The translations under genes were made by a program, and so were the position numbers. A stretch of 8,744 bases of DNA, taken from contig RFRA01000035.1 in NCBI GenBank assembly GCA_009924725.1, positions 1-8,744 on the forward strand, given 5' to 3'. This DNA comes from Actinomycetota bacterium (lineage in GTDB: Bacteria; Actinomycetota; Actinomycetes; Nanopelagicales; Nanopelagicaceae). The first letter of the stretch is position 1, and each line of letters begins with the position of its first letter. Shown here piece by piece: positions 4,428-8,744 of this stretch. The notes under the pieces were generated by a model. The model did not search any database, was not told the DNA's origin, and worked only from the letters and a program-made list of their open reading frames with translations.

Positions 4428-5810
4428 CTATTTGGCTAGTTCTTCTACGATAATCGGGGCCAACGAACTTACGTCACCAGCTCCAAGCGTAATTATCACA
4501 TCACCAGGTTTGGCTGAATTAACAACTGCTTCAACTGCGGCCATAAAGTTTGGAATGAATTTGCCATGCTTCATTCTTTCAACAATCGCTGCTGAACTTA
4601 TCCCGGCTATCGGCTTCTCGCTAGCGGCATAAATTTCAAGCACGATAACTTCGTCCGCTAAATCTAAGGCGGCGGCAAAATTTTCAATGAAAGCTTTAGT
4701 ACGTGAATATCGATGGGGCTGGAAAACTACGATTAGGCGGCCATCACCCGCAAATCTACGCGCAGCAGTTAAAGTCACTTCGATTTCAGTTGGATGGTGA
4801 CCATAGTCATCAATTACGCGAGTTCCATTTACGGTTCCTTTAATTTCAAAACGTCTGCCTGCGCCTTTAAAAGTTGCTAAGCCATCAATCATTTCACCAG
4901 GGTTTTGCTCAAGAACTATTCCGGCTGCCAATGCGGCTGCTGCATTCATTAAGTTGTGGTGGCCGGGAACGTTTAGTTCTAGTTTGCCAATAACTTTTCC
5001 ATGCCAGATAGCTCGTCCGCTTGAACCAAGAGGTAAAAGAGATATTTGATCAATGACTAAATCAGAATCTGGTGAGGTGCCGTAAGTATAGGTACGTTTG
5101 CTGGTAACTGAACTGCCCAGCTTTCGGGCACCTTTATCGTCATTGCAATAAATTAAGAAACCTTCGCTATCGATGGTTGTAATGAAATCCTCAAATACCG
5201 CAAAAACCGCGCTCTCATCAGCAAAGAAGTCGACATGATCGTATTCAATATTTGTAATTATCGCGCCAAACGGATGATAAGCAACGAAAGAGCCATCTGA
5301 TTCATCGGCTTCGGCCACAAAGAACTCGCCAGTACCACGATGTGCATTGGAGCCAGATGCTGTAATCGTGCCTCCGATAGCAAAAGATGGATCGGCACCT
5401 GTTGCTTGAAGCGCAACAGTGAGCATCGATGAAGTTGTTGTTTTTCCGTGCGTACCGGCGACTGCAATACTCTTAGCCTCTGACATCAAAAGTGCTAATG
5501 CAGTTGCTCGTGCGATAACTGGTATTCCTAATTCAATCGCCCGCAACCGCTCTGGATTACTCTCAGAAATTGCAGTTGAGTACACAACTAAATCTGCTCC
5601 TTCAACGTTATCGCCCTTATGTCCTACTGCAACTTTCGCGCCAAGTGCGGTTAAGGCCACTACGACATTTGAATCCTTGGCATCAGAGCCAGAAACTTTG
5701 ATGCCATGTGAAAGTGAAATGCGAGCTAAGCCGCTCATGCCAGCACCACCTATGCCGATGAAGTGCACGCGTTTACCAATCAACTCTGGCAAAGTTAGGT
5801 TCGGCTTCAT
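4428..5810 (-). CDS. murC: UDP-N-acetylmuramate--L-alanine ligase (MurC)
   Basis: MurC is the cytoplasmic ATP-dependent ligase that adds L-alanine to UDP-MurNAc, the first step of stem peptide assembly. The 460 residues carry the complete three-domain Mur ligase layout. The N-terminal Rossmann motif is FIGIGGAGMSG (17-27) and the P-loop is GTHGKTTT (119-126). EADESDGSF (167-175) and NIEYDHVD (187-194) belong to the central ATPase domain, and PGHHNLMNA (282-290) follows. DDYGHHPTEI (334-343), FQPHRYSRT (363-371) and LGAGDV (442-447) belong to the C-terminal domain. DYGHHP and HRYSRT are specific for MurC within the Mur family. The ATG (5808-5810) abuts the murG TAA, and the TAG abuts the ftsQ ATG. 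Nothing in the protein looks degraded. Confidence 0.97.
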   Translation of the reverse strand: MKPNLTLPELIGKRVHFIGIGGAGMSGLARISLSHGIKVSGSDAKDSNVVVALTALGAKVAVGHKGDNVEGADLVVYSTAISESNPERLRAIELGIPVIARATALALLMSEAKSIAVAGTHGKTTTSSMLTVALQATGADPSFAIGGTITASGSNAHRGTGEFFVAEADESDGSFVAYHPFGAIITNIEYDHVDFFADESAVFAVFEDFITTIDSEGFLIYCNDDKGARKLGSSVTSKRTYTYGTSPDSDLVIDQISLLPLGSSGRAIWHGKVIGKLELNVPGHHNLMNAAAALAAGIVLEQNPGEMIDGLATFKGAGRRFEIKGTVNGTRVIDDYGHHPTEIEVTLTAARRFAGDGRLIVVFQPHRYSRTKAFIENFAAALDLADEVIVLEIYAASEKPIAGISSAAIVERMKHGKFIPNFMAAVEAVVNSAKPGDVIITLGAGDVSSLAPIIVEELAK

Positions 5811-6881
5811 TTAATCAATTCTGGCATGACGACGCATTAACTTAACAATATTTGCGGCGGCGGCGCGATCACTTTCATTTCCAGCGGTAAATTCTTGAGA
5901 TTTTGACACGGCGCTAGCCAAATTCTTTAGCAGCCACTGTGCGTTTAACTCACTTTGTGGGACTACCAGCGCGCGACCTTGTTCAACTAGGAAGTCAGCA
6001 TTGCGGGATTGCTCACCATTGCCAATTGCTAACGGAACAAAGATCGCATACTTACCCAGTGCATTGACTTCAGCGCAAGTGATTGCGCCACTTCGACCGA
6101 TGATTAGATCAGCAGCTAAGTAGGCGGTAGCCATATCTTCAATATAGGAAACCGGCTGATAGCCAGCGGTTGCTGGTGGTAGTTGATTCTTTCCGCCAAC
6201 TGAGTGAATTACTTCAAAGTCGGTGAGTAATTGAGTAAGGGAATTCGCAATAACTGAATTAATAGCAGCCGAACCCTGGGATCCACCCATAACTAGCAGC
6301 AAAGGTTTATCTGATTTGAGTCCAAGTTTTGCTTTTGCTGAGCGGCGCGCTGTCGGCCAATCACTTTTTGCACTATCCATAGCCGCGCTAATCGCTGATT
6401 TAAGTGGCAAGCCAACAACTTCGGCTTTTCTAAATTTTCCAGCTTTCACTGGCTTACCAACTGCCAACGCCCCACCTAAAAGCGCCCCGAACCTATTTGC
6501 CCAACCAGGAATTGCATTTGCTTCATGCACCACAAATGGAACTCGACGTAATGCTGCCGCTAAGTAAGTGGGAGCTGATACATAACCACCAAACCCGATT
6601 ACACAGTCAGCACCATTTACCAGCTGCAACGATCTCGAAAGCGCTTGGGCAAAACGAAATGGAGCTAATAAACCCGCTAGAGATAATGATCGCGGCATTG
6701 TAACTTTTGGAATTGTGCTTAATTTATATCCAGCAGTAGTGACTAAAACATTTTCAAGCCCTGCTGTTGTACCGACAAACTCAAACTCACACTTTGGAAA
6801 TTCTTTTCGCCACTCATCAGCAACTGCTAAAGCTGGCTCGATATGTCCAGCTGTGCCAGCTCCGGCTAGAACGATCTTCAT
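5811..6881 (-). CDS. murG: UDP-GlcNAc:lipid I N-acetylglucosaminyltransferase (MurG)
   Basis: MurG is a GT-B fold peripheral membrane glycosyltransferase that adds GlcNAc from UDP-GlcNAc to lipid I on the inner leaflet, making lipid II. The 356 residues show the N-terminal glycine loop GAGTAGHIEPALA (7-19), where His13 is the conserved residue of the GxxGH motif. Further motifs are VIGFGGYVSAP (94-104), HEANAIPG (119-126), the second loop MGGSQGS (198-204), GRSGA (262-266) and IGNGEQSRNA (286-295), which contacts UDP-GlcNAc. Length and motif order are normal. The ATG at 6879-6881 overlaps the ftsW TGA as ATGA. The TAA abuts murC. No strong Shine-Dalgarno is seen, so initiation probably depends on coupling. 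Confidence 0.97.
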   Translation of the reverse strand: MKIVLAGAGTAGHIEPALAVADEWRKEFPKCEFEFVGTTAGLENVLVTTAGYKLSTIPKVTMPRSLSLAGLLAPFRFAQALSRSLQLVNGADCVIGFGGYVSAPTYLAAALRRVPFVVHEANAIPGWANRFGALLGGALAVGKPVKAGKFRKAEVVGLPLKSAISAAMDSAKSDWPTARRSAKAKLGLKSDKPLLLVMGGSQGSAAINSVIANSLTQLLTDFEVIHSVGGKNQLPPATAGYQPVSYIEDMATAYLAADLIIGRSGAITCAEVNALGKYAIFVPLAIGNGEQSRNADFLVEQGRALVVPQSELNAQWLLKNLASAVSKSQEFTAGNESDRAAAANIVKLMRRHARID

Positions 6882-8050
6882 TTAGAATTGGACTTTCGAA
6901 ACTCTCGAATACCACGAGCGACTTCAGGATCACGAAGAGCAGCACCTAAGACAAAACCTAGTGCTAAGTAGGTAGCAATTAATGATGAGCCACCATATGA
7001 AATTAACGGTAGCGTTACGCCAACTACTGGAACCAAACTAATTGCCGAACCAATATTAAAGAAGCACTGTATTGAGATCCAGATACCAATACCGGCACAG
7101 GTAAATCTGACCATTGGGTCATTGGCGCGAATTGCGATTCGGAAAATTGCGAAAATTAACCCGCAGAAAAGCAAAATGGTTCCGATAGTTCCCAGTAGTC
7201 CTAACTCTTCACCGATTACCGAGAAGATAAAATCTGTATGCGCTTCAGCTAGATAACCCCATTTTTGCCGACTGGCGCCTAGGCCAACGCCTAATAATCC
7301 GCCTGTTGCCAGACCCATCAAACTATGAGCTGGTTGCCATCCATAATTCTTATAGTCACCTTCAGCAAACGGGTTAAAAACAACCAAGAATCGAGCTGCT
7401 CGATAGGGAGCACTTAAAATTAAAACACTCACGCCAGCCATACCTAACGCTGAAATCGTGCCAAAAAGTCGAAGTGGGATTCCCGAAATAAACAATAAAC
7501 CCGCCATTGTTGCACCGATTACGGCAGCAGTTCCTAAGTCTCTACCAGCTAAGACAAAGATTAGAACTCCAAAATAACCGGGCACAATTAGCTTTAATAC
7601 ATTTGTTCGTACAATTCCAGCATTTTCATACTGGGCCAACATGGTTGCAGCCCAAAGAATCATCAGGAATTTAGCGAACTCAGATGGTTGAACGACAAAT
7701 GGTCCGATGCCAATCCAATTTCGGTTTCCATTAACTGCATGCCCAACGCCTGGAATAAGCAAAACCGCCAATAGTCCGAGTGAAACCAATAGTGAAAATC
7801 TGCCTATTGCCCGCCATAAATTAAGTCGCAACTTTGCTGCTACCCAGCCAAATGGCAGAGCCATGAACAGATAGAAAAGTTGTCTGATAAATGTTCCATA
7901 TGTGTTGCCATTTACTTTGGTCGAATAAATTGTCGAGGCAGAGAACACCATTACCAAACCAAGGATACTTAAAGCTGTTACGCAAATGGCAAAAAGCGCA
8001 AAAGTATTAAATGGCTGTAGTAGCTTGCTGCGCTTAACTTGCGTTGTCAT
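6878..8050 (-). CDS. ftsW: SEDS-family peptidoglycan glycosyltransferase FtsW
   Basis: FtsW is a polytopic membrane protein that polymerises lipid II at the septum together with a class B PBP (FtsI). The 390 residues contain about ten hydrophobic segments. Signatures are NGNRNW (107-112) followed by QPSEFAK (121-127), GRDLGT (169-174), the loop EAHTDF (269-274) with Asp273 as the presumed catalytic Asp, and PLISYGGSS (348-356), the SEDS family signature. FtsW rather than RodA is inferred from its position between murD and murG. The ATG (8048-8050) lies 17 nt inside murD, and the TGA overlaps the murG ATG. Unlike many actinobacterial FtsW proteins it has no long charged C-terminal cytoplasmic tail; the protein ends soon after the last helix. 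Confidence 0.95.
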   Translation of the reverse strand: MTTQVKRSKLLQPFNTFALFAICVTALSILGLVMVFSASTIYSTKVNGNTYGTFIRQLFYLFMALPFGWVAAKLRLNLWRAIGRFSLLVSLGLLAVLLIPGVGHAVNGNRNWIGIGPFVVQPSEFAKFLMILWAATMLAQYENAGIVRTNVLKLIVPGYFGVLIFVLAGRDLGTAAVIGATMAGLLFISGIPLRLFGTISALGMAGVSVLILSAPYRAARFLVVFNPFAEGDYKNYGWQPAHSLMGLATGGLLGVGLGASRQKWGYLAEAHTDFIFSVIGEELGLLGTIGTILLFCGLIFAIFRIAIRANDPMVRFTCAGIGIWISIQCFFNIGSAISLVPVVGVTLPLISYGGSSLIATYLALGFVLGAALRDPEVARGIREFRKSNSK

Positions 8051-8744
8051 TATTACCCACTATTTCTCGAACTGATTTAGCAAAACGATCACCGCGATCG
8101 CCGTATGAAACAAATTGATCCATCGATGCACACGCTGGTGCCAGTAGAACTGCGTCGCCAACATTGGCTAGAAGTTTTGCCTCTCTAACTACCTGATCCA
8201 TGAAATCATTACTTGCGCTTCTTCGATCGTGGCCAGGTTTTGGATCTACTCGGATCAAGGGCACATTTGGAAATTTAGTTTGCAGCTCATCGGCAATTAA
8301 CTCTCGATCAGTGCCGATCAAAACAACACCGCGCAATCGTGAACCTACTTGGGCAATCAAATCACTCATCTCGGCGCCTTTAGCGAGCCCCCCAGCTATC
8401 CAAACCACGCTCAACTCTGACATTAGGCAGGCTTGGGCGGCATGCGGATTGGTTGCCTTGGAGTCATCAATCCAGCGAATTCCGTTCTGTTCTAACACTA
8501 ATTCGATGCGATGACGGCCTGGTCGAAACTGCTTAATTGCTTCGCGAATTACCTCATGGTCAATCCCGATAGCTCGGGCTAGCCCCGCAGCCGCTAATGC
8601 GTTGGAAACTGAATGCGGCGCAGTTGGTTTCACTTCATTTAATTCACCGAACATGGCCGCTTCTAATGGATCAATCACAAATGCTCGGTCAACCAAGAGA
8701 TTCTCAACTAACCCTATTTCACCTGGCCTCGGAGTTTGCAAGGT
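8034..8744 (-). CDS. murD: UDP-N-acetylmuramoyl-L-alanine--D-glutamate ligase (MurD), C-terminal part (partial)
   Basis: MurD adds D-glutamate to UDP-MurNAc-L-Ala in the cytoplasm. Only about the last 237 residues are present. The frame is open to the right edge, and the TTG at 8739-8741 is an internal Leu codon and not a start. Visible motifs are HSVSNALAAAGLA (end of the central ATPase domain), FRPGRHRIELV, DDSKATNPHAA, the glycine-rich VWIAGGLAKGA, and the C-terminal LLAPACASMDQFVSYGDRGDRF, which is the MurD version of the conserved SP-A-ASMD..Y..RG..F element. The N-terminal UDP-binding domain and the GTNGK P-loop lie outside the window. The TAA at 8034-8036 is 17 nt inside ftsW, the longest overlap in this operon. 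Confidence 0.95.
   Translation of the reverse strand, partial: TLQTPRPGEIGLVENLLVDRAFVIDPLEAAMFGELNEVKPTAPHSVSNALAAAGLARAIGIDHEVIREAIKQFRPGRHRIELVLEQNGIRWIDDSKATNPHAAQACLMSELSVVWIAGGLAKGAEMSDLIAQVGSRLRGVVLIGTDRELIADELQTKFPNVPLIRVDPKPGHDRRSASNDFMDQVVREAKLLANVGDAVLLAPACASMDQFVSYGDRGDRFAKSVREIVGNNDNAS

Noticed and set aside
5419..5814. 131-codon open frame on the + strand opposite murC
   Set aside because: It is a shadow of the MurC N-terminal domain, with low-complexity composition and no matching ribosome binding site or neighbour.

Overview
The window is the distal half of an actinobacterial division and cell wall (dcw) cluster. All genes lie on the minus strand except the 3' end of an isoleucyl-tRNA synthetase gene at the left edge. 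Read in the direction of transcription, from right to left, the order is murD (partial), ftsW, murG, murC, ftsQ, ftsZ, pgeF/ylmD, yggS/ylmE, sepF/ylmF and yggT/ylmG. It then meets ileS, which is transcribed towards it. The ftsQ-ftsZ-pgeF-yggS-sepF-yggT order, the absence of ftsA and ddl, and the FtsZ tail ending in a DDIDVPDFMK-type peptide all point to Actinobacteria. Base composition is unusually AT-rich for that phylum (one 60-base line counted by hand is 43% G+C), and the genes are packed extremely tightly. I infer a streamlined, low-GC actinobacterium such as the freshwater acI/Nanopelagicales group. That lineage call is an inference and not a database match.

Right part (about 3759-8744). 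MurD, MurC and MurG act in the cytoplasmic and inner-leaflet steps of lipid II synthesis. FtsW is the SEDS glycosyltransferase that polymerises septal lipid II, and FtsQ is the bitopic divisome scaffold. These five genes abut or overlap by up to 17 nt (17-nt overlap, ATGA overlap, TAA/ATG abutment, TAG/ATG abutment), so they form one translationally coupled unit.

Middle (3610-3758). This is the only real intergenic gap in the operon, a 149-nt ftsZ leader. It has an A/T tract next to ftsQ, then three inverted repeats in a row, then a strong AGGAGG ribosome binding site in front of a GTG start for ftsZ. Two of the repeats share three nucleotides.

Left part (1-3609). FtsZ is followed by the usual ylm genes: PgeF (multicopper-oxidase-like, purine nucleoside/peptidoglycan-editing family), YggS (PLP homeostasis), SepF (FtsZ-membrane adaptor) and YggT (small membrane protein). 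The sepF region is abnormal. The conserved core is present, but its frame has no ATG, GTG or TTG upstream of an internal Met, and the usual N-terminal membrane-targeting segment and linker are missing. DivIVA, which often follows yggT in Actinobacteria, is not here. The yggT stop codon directly touches the ileS stop codon.

I see no mobile element, CRISPR array, RNA gene or novel multi-gene system. The points worth attention are local: the sepF 5' end, the structured ftsZ leader, a perfect 12-bp inverted repeat just inside pgeF, and the gapless convergent junction with a possible terminator inside the yggT coding sequence.
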